A stretch of DNA of 64,000 nt. It comes from Sneathiella chungangensis. GTDB taxonomy: Bacteria; Pseudomonadota; Alphaproteobacteria; Sneathiellales; Sneathiellaceae. Positions 20,613 to 31,361 of the stretch are shown piece after piece. Made by a program: the position numbers and the translations under genes. Position 1 is the first letter of the stretch; each line of letters starts with the position of its first letter. The DNA is taken from assembly GCF_009882935.1 (NCBI RefSeq), contig NZ_WTVA01000003.1, forward strand, positions 284,715 through 348,714. Direction: 5' to 3'. Below the pieces are notes generated by a model, which was given only the letters and a program-made list of their open reading frames with translations, was not told where the DNA came from and made no database searches.

Positions 20613-23600
20613 TTACTTCCCGTAGCCGCCACCGGTCGGGGTCTGGATGACGAAGATGTCGCCCGCGCCCATGTCGGTCTTGTCGCGTCCCTCGAGATAG
20701 TCGATCTCGCCGCTTGCGCGGATCACCCATTGATTGCCGACCTCGCCATTTTCCCCGCCGTTGAGGCCGAAGGGGGGCACCACGCGGTGGCTGGAAAGCA
20801 GCGCCGCCGTCATCGGCTCGTGAAAGCGGATTTTGCGAAGCGTCCCGTCGCCGCCCTTATGCTTGCCCTTGCCGCCCGAGCCCCGCCGAATCTCGAAGCT
20901 TTCCAGGGTCACCGGGAAACGCCATTCGAGGACTTCCGGATCCGTCAGGCGGGCGTTGGTCATATGGGTATGAACAGCGCTGGTGCCGTCGAAATCCGGG
21001 CCCGCGCCCGACCCGCCGCAGATCGTCTCGTAATATTGATAGGTATTGTTGCCGAAGGTGAAATTGTTCATCGTCCCTTGCGCCGCCGCCATCACGCCGA
21101 GCGCGCCGAACAGGCAGTCGGTGATGCATTGCGACGTCTCGACATTGCCCGCGACCACGGCCGCCGGATATTCCGGCGAGAGCATGGATTTTTCCGGCAC
21201 GATGATCTCGAGCGGTTTGAGACATCCCGCATTCAGCGGAATATCGCTATCCACCAGGCAGCGGAAGACATAGAGCACCGCCGCCGTCGTCACCGCGCGC
21301 GGCGCGTTATAGTTGGTCGGATGCTCCCCGCTGGTGCCGGTGAAATCGATGGTGGCCGTGCGATCCTTCTTGTTGATCGAGATCTTGACCTTGATCTCAT
21401 AGCCGTCATCCATGGGATATGTGAAGGAGCCGTCTTTGAGCACATCCAGCACCCGGCGGACGGATTCTTCCGCATTGTCCTGCACATGGCCCATATAGGC
21501 ATGGACCACCTCGAGGGAGAAGTGATCGACCATCTTGCGGAGTTCCTGAATGCCCTTTTCGCAGGCAGCGATCTGCGCTTTCAGATCGGCCATGTTCTGG
21601 TCGGTGTTACGGGACGGGTAGGGGCCGGATTTCAGGATCTCGACAATCTCCTCCTCCAGCAGCCGGCCGCCATCGACGAGCAGGATATTGTCGAGAATGA
21701 CGCCTTCATCCTCGACTATGCGGCTGTCTGGCGGCATGGAGCCCGGCGTAAGCCCGCCGATATCCGCATGATGGCCGCGGCTCGCGACATAGAAAAGGAT
21801 GTCCTCGCCTTTAAGATCGAAAACCGGCGTAATAACGGTGACGTCCGGCAGATGCGTGCCGCCGTTATAGGGGGCGTTCAGCACGAAGACGTCGCCCGCC
21901 TTCATCACCGCGCCATGCTTGCGGATCACCGCTTTGATGCTTTCGGACATGGAGCCCAGATGCACCGGCATATGCGGCGCGTTGGCGATCAGATCGCCGT
22001 AGAGGTCAAACACCGCGCAGGAGAAATCGAGCCGTTCCTTGATATTCACCGAATAGGCGGTCTTTTCCAGCACCGTGCCCATCTGCTCGGCGACATTCAT
22101 GAAGAGATTGTTGAAAATCTCCAGCATCACCGGATCGACTTCCGTGCCGATCGCCGTGTCGCGTTTGAGGGCCTCGACGCGGGTGAGGACAAGATGGCCG
22201 CGCGGCGTCATTTCGGCCTGCCAGCCAAGCTCGATCACCGTTGTGCCGGTCGCTTCGACGATCACCGCCGGGCCGTCGATCTTCGCGCCCGAGGGCAGCT
22301 TGTCGCGATCGAAGAAGGGGCAGTCGCGCCAGGCGTCCGCCATATAGACCTGTTCCGTCGCGACGGAGGTGATTGCCGCCTCGGTATCGGGGCGGAGCGG
22401 ATCGTCGATCTTGTCGCCCGCGCCGACGACTTCCACGGCCGCCGCCTCGACGATCATCGTCTTTTCCGGCGTGTTGAAGCCGAAGCGCTGGCGGTGCGCC
22501 GCCTCGAACGCCTTGATAACCTCCGCCAGCGGGCCGTCATCGACGACCATGGAGGTATCGGAGCCCTGATATTTGATATGCAGCTTGCGCTCGATAGAGA
22601 TGCGTTTCTCCTCGACCCCCTGGGCGCGCATCTCACCATGGCCTTCCGTGGCCAGCGCATCAAGGGTGGCGGCAATCTCCGGCAGGGCCGTCTCATTCAG
22701 CGGCACTTCCATCGCCTTTTCCTTGAGCACCCGCAAATCCGCGAGGCCCATGCCAAAAGCGGACAGGACGCCTGCGTAAGGGTGCAGCATGATCTTCGTC
22801 ATGCCGAGGCTGTCGGCGACCATGCAGGCATGCTGCCCGCCCGCACCGCCAAAGGAGGTGAGCACATATTCGGAGACGTCATAGCCGCGCTGGACGGAGA
22901 TTTTCTTGATGGCATTGGCCATATTCTCAACCGCGATGAAGAGAAAGCCGCGCGCGACTTCTTCCGGGCTGCGGTTATCGCCGGTCGCCGCGTTGATCCG
23001 GTCCGCCAGCGCCTCGAATTTTTCCCGGACTATCTCGGCATCGAGGGCTTCATCCGCGTTGGGTCCGAAGACCTTGGGGAAGAATTCCGGCGACAGCTTG
23101 CCGAGCATGACGTTGCAGTCGGTCACGGTGAGCGGACCGCCTTTACGGTAGCAGGCCGGGCCGGGGTTGGCCCCGGCGCTGTCGGGCCCGACCTTATAGC
23201 GGGCGCCATCGAAATGCAGGATCGAGCCGCCGCCCGCCGCCACCGTATGGATCAGCATCATCGGCGCGCGCATGCGCACTCCGGCAACCTCGGTCTCGAA
23301 GGTGCGCTCATATTCGCCGCCGTAATGGGAGACATCGGTCGAGGTGCCGCCCATATCGAAGCCGATCACCTTCTCGAACCCGGCCATGGCGCTCGTCTGC
23401 ACCATGCCGACGACGCCGCCGGCGGGGCCAGAGAGGATGGCGTCTTTCCCTTGAAAAAATCTCGCGTCCGTGAGGCCGCCGTTCGATTGCATGAACATCA
23501 GGCGGGTATCGCCCAGCTCGGACGCCACCCGGTCGACATACCGCCGGAGAATTGGGGAGAGATAGGCATCGACGACGGTCGTATCGCCGCGGCTCACCAG

Positions 23601-24227
23601 CTTCATCAGCGGGCTCGTCTCATGGCTGGTGGAGACCTGGCGGAAGCCAATGTCGCGGGCGATATCCGCCACCGCTTTTTCATGATCAGAGAAGCGGTAG
23701 CCATGCATGAAGACAATGGCGCAGGCGCGCAGCCCCTCGTCATAGGCCGCCTGGAGCTTCGCGCGGGCGTCCGAGACGTCGAGCGGGCGGATCATCTCGC
23801 CATTCGCGCCGACGCGCTCCGCGATCTCGATCACTTTCTGATAGAGCATTTCCGGAAGCTCGATATTGAGCGCGAAGAGTTTCGGCCGCGTCTGGTAGCC
23901 GATGCGGAGGGCATCGCGGAACCCTTCCGTCGTCACCAGCACCAGCGGTTCGCCCTTGCGCTCCAGCAGCGCGTTGGTGGCAACGGTCGTGCCCATCTTC
24001 ACGGCGCCGACTTTCTCGGCCGGAATATCGTCTGTCCGCGCGAGCCCGAGCAGGTCGCGGATGCCTTGCAGCGCCGCATCCTCATATTGCTCGGGGTTTT
24101 CGCTCAGCAACTTGTGGGTGACGATGCTGCCGTCGGGCCGCCGCGCGACGAGGTCGGTGAAGGTGCCGCCGCGGTCAACCCAGAATTGCCATTCGCCCAT
24201 CGCCGCACCGTTGGTCATCTCTGTCAT
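20613..24227 (-). CDS. 5-oxoprolinase, fused HyuA-HyuB type
   Basis: About 1204 residues. The N-terminal half is a hydantoinase A-type ATPase ([58 protein letters not shown]). The C-terminal half is hydantoinase B-type ([34 protein letters not shown], and a Gly-rich end GGGYGK). ATP-dependent opening of 5-oxoproline to glutamate is the usual reaction of this fused, eukaryote-like form, as opposed to the separate subunits of N-methylhydantoinases. The start at 24227 is preceded by GAGAGACGA; the frame opens 46 codons earlier. It stands alone and divergent from the next gene. Confidence 0.85.
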   Translation of the reverse strand: MTEMTNGAAMGEWQFWVDRGGTFTDLVARRPDGSIVTHKLLSENPEQYEDAALQGIRDLLGLARTDDIPAEKVGAVKMGTTVATNALLERKGEPLVLVTTEGFRDALRIGYQTRPKLFALNIELPEMLYQKVIEIAERVGANGEMIRPLDVSDARAKLQAAYDEGLRACAIVFMHGYRFSDHEKAVADIARDIGFRQVSTSHETSPLMKLVSRGDTTVVDAYLSPILRRYVDRVASELGDTRLMFMQSNGGLTDARFFQGKDAILSGPAGGVVGMVQTSAMAGFEKVIGFDMGGTSTDVSHYGGEYERTFETEVAGVRMRAPMMLIHTVAAGGGSILHFDGARYKVGPDSAGANPGPACYRKGGPLTVTDCNVMLGKLSPEFFPKVFGPNADEALDAEIVREKFEALADRINAATGDNRSPEEVARGFLFIAVENMANAIKKISVQRGYDVSEYVLTSFGGAGGQHACMVADSLGMTKIMLHPYAGVLSAFGMGLADLRVLKEKAMEVPLNETALPEIAATLDALATEGHGEMRAQGVEEKRISIERKLHIKYQGSDTSMVVDDGPLAEVIKAFEAAHRQRFGFNTPEKTMIVEAAAVEVVGAGDKIDDPLRPDTEAAITSVATEQVYMADAWRDCPFFDRDKLPSGAKIDGPAVIVEATGTTVIELGWQAEMTPRGHLVLTRVEALKRDTAIGTEVDPVMLEIFNNLFMNVAEQMGTVLEKTAYSVNIKERLDFSCAVFDLYGDLIANAPHMPVHLGSMSESIKAVIRKHGAVMKAGDVFVLNAPYNGGTHLPDVTVITPVFDLKGEDILFYVASRGHHADIGGLTPGSMPPDSRIVEDEGVILDNILLVDGGRLLEEEIVEILKSGPYPSRNTDQNMADLKAQIAACEKGIQELRKMVDHFSLEVVHAYMGHVQDNAEESVRRVLDVLKDGSFTYPMDDGYEIKVKISINKKDRTATIDFTGTSGEHPTNYNAPRAVTTAAVLYVFRCLVDSDIPLNAGCLKPLEIIVPEKSMLSPEYPAAVVAGNVETSQCITDCLFGALGVMAAAQGTMNNFTFGNNTYQYYETICGGSGAGPDFDGTSAVHTHMTNARLTDPEVLEWRFPVTLESFEIRRGSGGKGKHKGGDGTLRKIRFHEPMTAALLSSHRVVPPFGLNGGENGEVGNQWVIRASGEIDYLEGRDKTDMGAGDIFVIQTPTGGGYGK

Positions 24228-24401
24228 TCGTCTCTCGTTTCGTGCTGTGAAAGAGCGGCGATCCATCGCCTGCCATCCGCTTTGCATATCATTCCTGACG
24301 GTCGGAGGTAAAGCCGTATCGCGGATAGTTTTTTCCGCGGCCTGTTCACGAACCGCCGCCGCCATGCGTTCTGCTGGCAGAGGATTTAGACAAGGCGGTT
24401 C

Positions 24402-25985
24402 ATGATGACAACTGATGACAGAGAAGAAAATTTCCTGCCCCTCTCGCGCTCGCCGATCTGGGAGTTGCAGCGGAGCTACTACGAGAATCTCGGGATTGAC
24501 GCCTGGCAGCCCAACATGGTGCCCAATTACGTGACGACCAATCCCTTTATCGCGCGGGCCTACGGCAAGGTGATCGAGGGATTTTTAGAGGATTTCGCGG
24601 CAGGCGCGCGGGCGAAGGGCAGCGATGAGCCGCATTATATTCTTGAGCTCGGCGCCGGGTCGGGCCGCTTCGCCTACAGCTTTCTCCGGCATTTCTTCTC
24701 GCCGGAGGCAACGGAGCTGCGCAGGAAGCGGAATATCGTCTATGTGATGACGGATATCAGTCGCGCCAATATCGGATTTTGGGAGCGGCACCCGCAGCTG
24801 AGGCCATTTGTCGACGCAGGGGTCCTCGATTTCGCCCATCTCGATGTGGTGAAGGAGCATCCCATCCGCCTGCTGATTTCGGACCGGATCATCACGCCGG
24901 GATCGCTCGCAACGCCGCTCTCCGTCATCGCCAATTATGTCATCGACAGCATTCCGCACGATCTTTACAGCGTTCGCGACGGCGTCCTGATGGCGCGAAA
25001 GGTCTGCCACCGCATCGACACCGCCGGCGACAATATCGACGATATCGTCCGCAATACGGAATTCGACTATGTTGAGGAGCCTACTGGCGCGGACATTTAC
25101 GAGAATGCCGACTGGAACCGCATCGTTGAGTCCTATCGCCAGGTGAAGGGCGGGATCAATTTCTCGCTGCCCGTCGGCGGGCTGACGGCGATCGACCGGC
25201 TGTCGGCGCTGACCAGTGGTCCGATGTTCTGGCTGGCCGGGGATTTCGGCGCCATGGACTTGTCCGTCCTCAAGGAGATGGGGCCGCGCAAGGTGGCACG
25301 GAACGGCACCTATTCGCTGCATGTCAATTTTCACGCGATGGCGGCCTATGTAACGCATCGGAAAGGCCGGGTCTTCACGCCCGGTCATGCCAAATCCTCG
25401 CTGGAAATGGCTGGGTTTCTCATGAACCCGGGCCGGAAGAAGGTCCTGCATCTCGCCCATCGCTTCAAGGCGCATATCCGCGACAATGGCCCGGACGAAT
25501 ATTTCATGCTCAAGAAAATCGCCGAGGTGAATTTTTCCGGCCATAGTCTTGGGCATATTCTGGCGCTGCTCCGTATGGGGCATGGCGATATCAAGATGTT
25601 CCGCGGCTGCCTGGACGCGCTGACAGATGCCCTCCGCGGCGCCGGCGCTTTCGAGAAAAAATCGGTGGCGGAAGAGTTGGTGAAGGTGGATGAGGCGCAT
25701 TTCCGCTGCGACCGGACGACGGATCCGGCGCTGGTCATCCTGCCGATTCTGATGCATCTTGAGGCGATGAAGGAAGCCCAGTTGGTTCTTGAACGCAACC
25801 GGGCAACCTTGGAGGCGACGCCGGAGGGGACAACGATCATGTCGGAGGTGCTGATCAAGGCCGGGCGGCGCCATGAAGCGGCGGCAATTCTCAACCGCCT
25901 GATACAACGCGAGCCGGGCTATCCGCCGGCGCAGGCGCTTCTTGAGCGGCTCAAAACCGGCGAACGTGCGGCGAAGTCTGCCTGA
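24402..25985 (+). CDS. Putative SAM-dependent methyltransferase with C-terminal TPR-like region
   Basis: A 527-residue protein I cannot assign to a named family. Residues 60-200 look like a class I methyltransferase: motif I is YILELGAGSGRFAYSFLRHF, followed by YVMTDISRANIGFWERHP and then VIANYVIDSIPHDL, which resembles a MidA-type catalytic region. The last 150 residues are helical and repeat-like (MKEAQLVLERNRATLEATPE, then RRHEAAAILNRLIQREPGYP), as in TPR proteins. There is no signal peptide. It stands alone between the oxoprolinase and rmlA. Substrate and pathway are unknown. Confidence 0.6.
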   Translation: MMTTDDREENFLPLSRSPIWELQRSYYENLGIDAWQPNMVPNYVTTNPFIARAYGKVIEGFLEDFAAGARAKGSDEPHYILELGAGSGRFAYSFLRHFFSPEATELRRKRNIVYVMTDISRANIGFWERHPQLRPFVDAGVLDFAHLDVVKEHPIRLLISDRIITPGSLATPLSVIANYVIDSIPHDLYSVRDGVLMARKVCHRIDTAGDNIDDIVRNTEFDYVEEPTGADIYENADWNRIVESYRQVKGGINFSLPVGGLTAIDRLSALTSGPMFWLAGDFGAMDLSVLKEMGPRKVARNGTYSLHVNFHAMAAYVTHRKGRVFTPGHAKSSLEMAGFLMNPGRKKVLHLAHRFKAHIRDNGPDEYFMLKKIAEVNFSGHSLGHILALLRMGHGDIKMFRGCLDALTDALRGAGAFEKKSVAEELVKVDEAHFRCDRTTDPALVILPILMHLEAMKEAQLVLERNRATLEATPEGTTIMSEVLIKAGRRHEAAAILNRLIQREPGYPPAQALLERLKTGERAAKSA

Positions 25986-26099
25986 CCTTCCGCACCGTGA
26001 CCGCACGCGGCGGCGGGGGTAATAAAATTTAAACTCTATGCCGCTAATGTTATGCTATATCCCTGAACAGTATGTATTAACGGTGTAGAGACAAAATTC

Positions 26100-26969
26100 A
26101 TGGCGCATAAAGGCATTATTCTCGCGGGCGGCACGGGCAGCCGGCTTCATCCCCTGACACTCGGGGTCAGCAAGCAGCTGATGCCGATCTATGACAAGCC
26201 GATGATCTATTACCCGCTGACGACCCTGATGCTGGCGGATATCCGGGATATCCTGATCATCACGACGCCGGAGGAACAGGCGGTATTCCAGCGCGTGCTG
26301 GGCGATGGGGCGCGTTGGGGGTTGAATCTTACCTATGCGGCACAGCCGTCGCCCGATGGCCTCGCGCAGGCCTTCATCATCGGTGCGGAGCATATCGGCG
26401 ACGATCACTCTGCACTGATCCTCGGCGATAATATCTTCTATGCCAACCGGTTCAGCCTGCTGCTACAAAACGCCAAGGCGCGGGAGGTCGGCGCGACAAT
26501 TTTCGGCTACCATGTTTCCGACCCGGAAAATTACGGCGTTGCTGAATTTGATGAGGCAGGTAAAGTCATCGGGGTTGAGGAAAAACCCAAAAACCCGAAA
26601 TCGAATTTCGCCCTTACAGGGCTGTATTTCTACGACAATCAGGTAGTGGAATTTGCAAAGCAGCTGAAGCCAAGCGCGCGCGGGGAACTGGAGATTACCG
26701 ACCTCAACCGTCTCTATCTTGAACGGGGCCAGCTCAGCGTGGAGTTGCTGGGCCGCGGCAGCGCCTGGCTTGATACCGGAACCCACGACAACCTGCTGGA
26801 AGCGTCCCATTTCGTGCAGACGATCGAGAAGCGGCAGGGCCTTAAAATCGCCTGTCCCGAGGAAATCGCCTATCAGAAGAAATTCATCACGGCCGACGAA
26901 CTGGCCGCCCTCGCCGAACCGCTCCGCAAGAGCGGCTATGGCGAGTATCTGCTTAATCTTCTAAAATAG
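26100..26969 (+). CDS. rfbA: RmlA/RfbA, glucose-1-phosphate thymidylyltransferase
   Basis: A 289-residue nucleotidyltransferase that makes dTDP-glucose, the first step toward dTDP-L-rhamnose and other deoxysugars. It has the signature [20 protein letters not shown], the DKPMIYYPL motif, [10 protein letters not shown] and the sugar-binding [14 protein letters not shown]. The gene has its own A+T-rich upstream region (25986-26099) and no rmlB, rmlC or rmlD next to it, so the rest of the pathway must lie elsewhere. It ends three bases before the convergent cysNC gene. Confidence 0.94.
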   Translation: MAHKGIILAGGTGSRLHPLTLGVSKQLMPIYDKPMIYYPLTTLMLADIRDILIITTPEEQAVFQRVLGDGARWGLNLTYAAQPSPDGLAQAFIIGAEHIGDDHSALILGDNIFYANRFSLLLQNAKAREVGATIFGYHVSDPENYGVAEFDEAGKVIGVEEKPKNPKSNFALTGLYFYDNQVVEFAKQLKPSARGELEITDLNRLYLERGQLSVELLGRGSAWLDTGTHDNLLEASHFVQTIEKRQGLKIACPEEIAYQKKFITADELAALAEPLRKSGYGEYLLNLLK

Positions 26970-26972
26970 ACC

Positions 26973-28871
26973 CTAGATAAATCCGCGCTGTTCGAGAACC
27001 GCAATGATCTGATCGGCGGCGTCTTCCGGACTTGTCCTGCCGCCGTCGATGATGATCTCGGCATTCTCCGGCCGTTCGTAATCAGACGAGATGCCGGTGA
27101 AATTCTTGATTTCCCCGGCGCGCGCCTTTTTATACAAGCCCTTGATATCGCGGGCCTCGCAAATCTCGAGCGGGGTATCGACGAAGACTTCCAGAAACTC
27201 GCCATCCTCCAGCAGGCCACGGGCCATCTGGCGCTCGCTCCGGAAGGGGGAGATGAAGGAGACGAGGGTGATCAGCCCCGCATCCACCATCAGCTTCGCG
27301 GTCTCGCCGACGCGGCGGATATTCTCCACCCGGTCGGCATCGGTAAAGCCGAGATCCTTGTTCAGCCCGTGCCGCACGTTATCGCCATCGAGCAGATAGG
27401 TATGCTTGTTCAGGGCATGGAGTTTTTTCTCGACCAGGTTGGCGATCGTCGACTTGCCCGAGCCCGAAAGCCCGGTGAACCAGAGGACGGAGGCTTTCTG
27501 TCCCTTCTGCTCGGCCCGGGCCTCCTTATGGATATCGACCGACTGCCAATGGATATTTTCGGCGCGGCGGAGGGCAAAATCGATCATCCCCGCGGCCACC
27601 GTCGCATTGGTGAAGCGGTCGATCAGGATGAAGGCGCCGGTCGCCGGTATCTTCGTGTAGGGATCGAAGGAAATCGCCTTGTCGAGCGACAGGTTACAAA
27701 CGCCGATCTCGTTAAGCTCCAGCGTTTTCGAGGCCATATGCTCCATGGTATTGACATTGACCTTGTATTTCAGATCGCTGATCCGCGCCGCCGTCGTCCC
27801 GGTGCCGAGTTTCAGCAGATAGGTCCGGCTCGGCAGCATCGGCTCCGCGCTCATCCAGACGACTTTCGCCTCGAACTGATCAGCGGTCGCCGGGCGGTCG
27901 TTCGCGGCGCAGAGGATATTGCCGCGGCTGATGTCGATCTCATCCTCGAGCGTGAGCGTCACGGCCTGGCCGGCAATCGCCACTTCAAGGTCGCCATCGA
28001 AGGTGACGATGCGCGCAACCCGGCTGCTGCGGCCCGAGGCGGGCTCGACGATGGCGTCGCCGACACGGAGGGTACCGCTCGCGATGGTTCCGGAAAAACC
28101 CCGGAAATCGAGGTTCGGCCGGTTCACCCACTGCACGGGCATGCGGAAGGGGCGGGAGAGATCCTCCGCGCCGATCTCGACGGTCTCGAGATAGTCGAGC
28201 ACGCTCGGCCCATCGTACCAGGGCATGGCCTCGCTCGCGCCGATCATATTGTCGCCCTTGAGGGCCGAGACCGGAATGGAGGTGACGTCGTCGAAGCCGA
28301 GCTGCGCCGCAAATTTCGCGTAATCTGCCTTGATCCGCTCGAACACTGCCGCGTCATAGCCGACAAGGTCCATCTTGTTGACGGCCAGCACGACTTTCTT
28401 GATCCCGAGAAGCGAGACGAGATAGCTGTGCCGCATGGTCTGGATCAGCACTCCTTTTCGCGCATCGATCAGGATGACCGCGAGATCGGCGGTCGAGGCG
28501 CCGGTCACCATGTTGCGGGTATATTGCTCATGCCCGGGGGTGTCGGCGACGATGAATTTGCGCTTGTCGGTGGCGAAAAAACGGTAGGCGACGTCGATGG
28601 TGATGCCCTGTTCGCGCTCCGCCTGCAAGCCGTCGAGCAGCAGCGCATAGTCGATTTCCCCGTTCTGGGTGCCGACGCGCTTGCTTTCCGCGGTGAGGGT
28701 CGCGAGCTGATCCTCGAACAATAGCTTCGAATCCCACAGAAGGCGGCCGATAAAGGTGCTCTTGCCGTCATCGACGCTGCCGCAGGTGATGAAGCGGAGA
28801 AGGTTTTTCTGTTCCTGGGTCTTCAGATAGGCGTCGATTTCCGCCGCCGCCGTCACGGATAGCTCGTTCAT
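26973..28871 (-). CDS. cysNC: CysN-CysC fusion: sulfate adenylyltransferase large subunit and APS kinase
   Basis: A 632-residue bifunctional protein of sulfate activation. The first 430 residues or so form an EF-Tu-like GTPase (G1 [10 protein letters not shown]3 [13 protein letters not shown]4 NKMDLVG), which uses GTP hydrolysis to drive APS synthesis by CysD. The last 190 residues or so are APS kinase (Walker [10 protein letters not shown], then [19 protein letters not shown] and [13 protein letters not shown]), which makes PAPS. The ATG overlaps the last base of the cysD stop (TGATG), so translation is coupled. Similar NodQ-type fusions are common in Alphaproteobacteria. Confidence 0.95.
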   Translation of the reverse strand: MNELSVTAAAEIDAYLKTQEQKNLLRFITCGSVDDGKSTFIGRLLWDSKLLFEDQLATLTAESKRVGTQNGEIDYALLLDGLQAEREQGITIDVAYRFFATDKRKFIVADTPGHEQYTRNMVTGASTADLAVILIDARKGVLIQTMRHSYLVSLLGIKKVVLAVNKMDLVGYDAAVFERIKADYAKFAAQLGFDDVTSIPVSALKGDNMIGASEAMPWYDGPSVLDYLETVEIGAEDLSRPFRMPVQWVNRPNLDFRGFSGTIASGTLRVGDAIVEPASGRSSRVARIVTFDGDLEVAIAGQAVTLTLEDEIDISRGNILCAANDRPATADQFEAKVVWMSAEPMLPSRTYLLKLGTGTTAARISDLKYKVNVNTMEHMASKTLELNEIGVCNLSLDKAISFDPYTKIPATGAFILIDRFTNATVAAGMIDFALRRAENIHWQSVDIHKEARAEQKGQKASVLWFTGLSGSGKSTIANLVEKKLHALNKHTYLLDGDNVRHGLNKDLGFTDADRVENIRRVGETAKLMVDAGLITLVSFISPFRSERQMARGLLEDGEFLEVFVDTPLEICEARDIKGLYKKARAGEIKNFTGISSDYERPENAEIIIDGGRTSPEDAADQIIAVLEQRGFI

Positions 28872-29779
28872 CAGAAATAGCCCTCCTGCTTCTTCTTCTC
28901 CATCGATCCGGCCTGGTCCTTGTCGATCAGCCGGCCCTGCCGCTCCGACGTGCGGGCGACGAGCATTTCCTGGATGATCTCGGGCAGGGTGGCGGCGGTC
29001 GATTCTATCGCGCCGGTCAGCGGATAGCAGCCGAGAGTGCGAAAGCGGATGGATTTCATCATCGGCGTCTCCCCCTCCTTCAGCGGCATCCGCTCGTCAT
29101 CGACCATGATTAGCATGCCGTCGCGCTCGACCACCGGGCGCTCGGCCGCGAAATAGAGCGGCACGATCGGAATATCCTCCATATAGATATATTGCCAGAT
29201 ATCGAGCTCGGTCCAGTTGGAGAGGGGGAAGGCGCGGATGCTCTCGCCCTTGCGGACGCGGCCGTTATAGAGGTTCCAGAGTTCCGGCCGCTGGTTCTTG
29301 GGATCCCAGCGATGGCTCTCGCTGCGGAAGGAGAAGACGCGTTCCTTGGCGCGGCTCGCTTCCTCGTCGCGGCGGGCCCCACCGAAGGCCGCATCGAATT
29401 TATACTGATTGAGCGCCTGTTTCAGCGCCTCCGTCTTCATCACGTCGGTATGCAGGGCCGAGCCATGGGTGAAGGGGCCGATCCCCTGTTGCACGCCGTC
29501 GGCATTGATATGCACAAGCAGCTCCAGCCCGTACTCCCGCACGATGGTGTCGCGGAAATGGATCATGTCGCGGAACTTCCAGGTGGTGTCGACATGAAGC
29601 AGCGGAAAGGGAACCGGGGAGGGATGGAAGGCCTTCCGCGCGAGATGCAAGAGAACCGCCGAATCCTTGCCGATCGAATAGAGCATGACCGGTTTCTCGA
29701 ACTCCGCGACGACCTCCCGGAAGATATGGATGCTTTCCGCCTCAAGCTGCCTGAGATGGGTTAATCGCGTCATGCTCAT
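28871..29779 (-). CDS. cysD: CysD, sulfate adenylyltransferase small subunit
   Basis: A 302-residue ATP pyrophosphatase-type enzyme that forms adenylyl sulfate from sulfate and ATP together with CysN. The PP-loop is [18 protein letters not shown]; further family motifs are [29 protein letters not shown], and [15 protein letters not shown]. The C-terminus has the usual [21 protein letters not shown]-like ending in pieces. It is the first gene of the cysD-cysNC operon. A candidate promoter lies about 100 bases upstream. Confidence 0.95.
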   Translation of the reverse strand: MSMTRLTHLRQLEAESIHIFREVVAEFEKPVMLYSIGKDSAVLLHLARKAFHPSPVPFPLLHVDTTWKFRDMIHFRDTIVREYGLELLVHINADGVQQGIGPFTHGSALHTDVMKTEALKQALNQYKFDAAFGGARRDEEASRAKERVFSFRSESHRWDPKNQRPELWNLYNGRVRKGESIRAFPLSNWTELDIWQYIYMEDIPIVPLYFAAERPVVERDGMLIMVDDERMPLKEGETPMMKSIRFRTLGCYPLTGAIESTAATLPEIIQEMLVARTSERQGRLIDKDQAGSMEKKKQEGYF

Positions 29780-30090
29780 TATGTCGTCTCTGTTCCACTG
29801 TCACTGCGCCGATGCGCTGCTTTCGCGCTTGGGCTTACATAATATCCGGGCATCCCACAAGAAGAAACACCCCTATTATACGATAAAAAAATGTGAAATA
29901 TTGCATTTTGCATAATTTTATCGTGTAAATATGGAGATAGGAAGCCCGATGCGCCGCGGCAATAGCTTTATATGCGAAGGGGTGATAATCCGCCGAATAC
30001 CGTGAATGGAAAAATCGTGATGGAAATCAATTGAATGCGGCGCGGATGCCCTTTATTCTCTGGGCCGGGATCGATTGATGAAAGTATGGC
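29780..30090. other. Divergent control region between cysD and pqiA
   Basis: A stretch of 311 bases with a strongly A+T-rich core at 29870-29930. The core holds a minus-strand TATAAT and an 8-bp inverted repeat (CGATAAAA at 29881-29888, TTTTATCG at 29916-29923). The right part, toward pqiA, shows nothing I can name. No small gene or RNA is recognised. Confidence 0.5.
29875..29880 (-). promoter_or_regulatory. Candidate -10 element (TATAAT) for cysD
   Basis: On the minus strand CGTATAATAGGGG contains a perfect TATAAT about 95 bases before the cysD start. No good -35 lies at 17 bp, which would fit an activator-dependent promoter of the CysB kind; that is inference. The CGATAAAA/TTTTATCG repeat immediately upstream could be the activator site. 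Confidence 0.45.
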
Positions 30091-30723
30091 ATGGCGATCG
30101 ACAGTAATTTTACCTATACCGAGGCCTATCTTGCCTGCCCGGAATGCGACCTTGTCCATGCGGTTCCGTCAATCAGGGAGGGGGAGCAGGGACGGTGCAT
30201 CCGATGCGGCGCGCTGCTGTTCGTCCGCCACAAGGACAGCCTCGACCGGGCGCTCGCCTTCGCGATGACGGGGCTCATGTTTTTCATCCTCGCCAATATG
30301 TTCCCGCTGCTGACCTTCGAGATGGAGGGGCGGTCGGAATCCAACCGGCTGATCGACGGTGCCATCGCCTTCTGGACCGCCGGCTATTGGGAGCTCGGCA
30401 TTGTTGTCTTTATTTTCAGCGTCGTCGCGCCGCTGGCGGTTCTGCTCGTCCTGATTACGCTTCTCCTGCCGATGCGTCTCGGTAAGGCGCCGCCAAGCCC
30501 GCAGCTTCAGGTGCGCATCCTCACGCATCTCAAGCCATGGGCGATGTCGGAGATTTTCATTCTCGGCATCATCGTCGCCTTCGTGAAGCTGCAGGATTTT
30601 GCCGACGTCAGCGTCGGCCTGTCGCTTTTCGCCTTCGTCCTGATGGTGGCGGCGACGGTGATGGCCTATATGACCCTCGATGAAGGCGCGCTCTGGAGCC
30701 GCCTTAAGGAGATTCAGGCGTGA
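30091..30723 (+). CDS. pqiA: PqiA first half, paraquat-inducible membrane protein
   Basis: A 210-residue protein with one PqiA domain: an N-terminal zinc-ribbon-like motif (LACPECDLVHAVPS, then GRCIRCGALL) and four membrane segments (about residues 50-75, 95-125, 140-165, 170-195). In Escherichia coli PqiA two such domains are fused; here the second is the next gene, overlapping by four bases (GTGA). PqiA is the inner-membrane partner of the MCE protein PqiB in lipid transport across the envelope. Confidence 0.85.
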   Translation: MAIDSNFTYTEAYLACPECDLVHAVPSIREGEQGRCIRCGALLFVRHKDSLDRALAFAMTGLMFFILANMFPLLTFEMEGRSESNRLIDGAIAFWTAGYWELGIVVFIFSVVAPLAVLLVLITLLLPMRLGKAPPSPQLQVRILTHLKPWAMSEIFILGIIVAFVKLQDFADVSVGLSLFAFVLMVAATVMAYMTLDEGALWSRLKEIQA

Positions 30724-31361
30724 GCGCGGCGGGCGTCACAGCGAAATCGCTCGGCGCGCTGTCGTGCCATGTCTGCGGGCTGCTGGTCTCCGGATCTTAT
30801 AGCGCCGCTCATTCCGCCCGCTGTCCGCGCTGCGACGCGGCCCTGCACAGCCGCAAGGTCAACAGCATGCACCGGACCTGGGCGCTGCTGATCGCGGCGG
30901 GGGTTCTCTATATTCCGGCCAATGTCTATCCGGTGCTGACGCTGGTATCCTTTGGCCGCGCAACGACCAACACGATCATGGGCGGCGTCATCGAGCTGGT
31001 CCATTCCGGACAGATCGTGATCGCCGTGATCGTCTTCGTTGCCAGTGTCTTCGTGCCGATCTTCAAAATTGCCGCTTTACTTTTCCTGGTGCTTTCGGTG
31101 CAATTGCGCATGAAGGCACGCCCGCGCGCCCGGACGTTGCTGTACCGGTTCACCGAATTTATCGGTCGCTGGTCGATGATCGATATCTTCATGATCTCGA
31201 TCCTGATCGCGCTGGTGAAGCTGCAGGCGCTGGCGACGGTGACGGCGGGGCCGGGGGCGATTGCCTTTGCCGCAGTGGTGATTCTGACGATGTTTGCGGC
31301 GATGACCTTTGATCCGCGTTTGATCTGGGATGCAGAAGGGGAGGATGATGACGGACGATAA
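30720..31361 (+). CDS. pqiA: PqiA second half, paraquat-inducible membrane protein
   Basis: A 213-residue homolog of the preceding protein. It also has a cysteine-pair motif (LSCHVCGLLVSGS, then SARCPRCDAAL), and four membrane segments including LLIAAGVLYIPANVYPVLTL and IVIAVIVFVASVFVPIFKIAALLFL. The GTG start overlaps the stop of the first half. Together they are equivalent to one full PqiA. It overlaps the following pqiB gene by 14 bases. Confidence 0.85.
   Translation: MSAAGVTAKSLGALSCHVCGLLVSGSYSAAHSARCPRCDAALHSRKVNSMHRTWALLIAAGVLYIPANVYPVLTLVSFGRATTNTIMGGVIELVHSGQIVIAVIVFVASVFVPIFKIAALLFLVLSVQLRMKARPRARTLLYRFTEFIGRWSMIDIFMISILIALVKLQALATVTAGPGAIAFAAVVILTMFAAMTFDPRLIWDAEGEDDDGR

Noticed and set aside
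20730-24311. A 1193-codon open frame on the plus strand
   Set aside because: It is entirely antisense to the 5-oxoprolinase gene, and its translation is Arg/His-rich with no domain. It is a high-G+C shadow frame.
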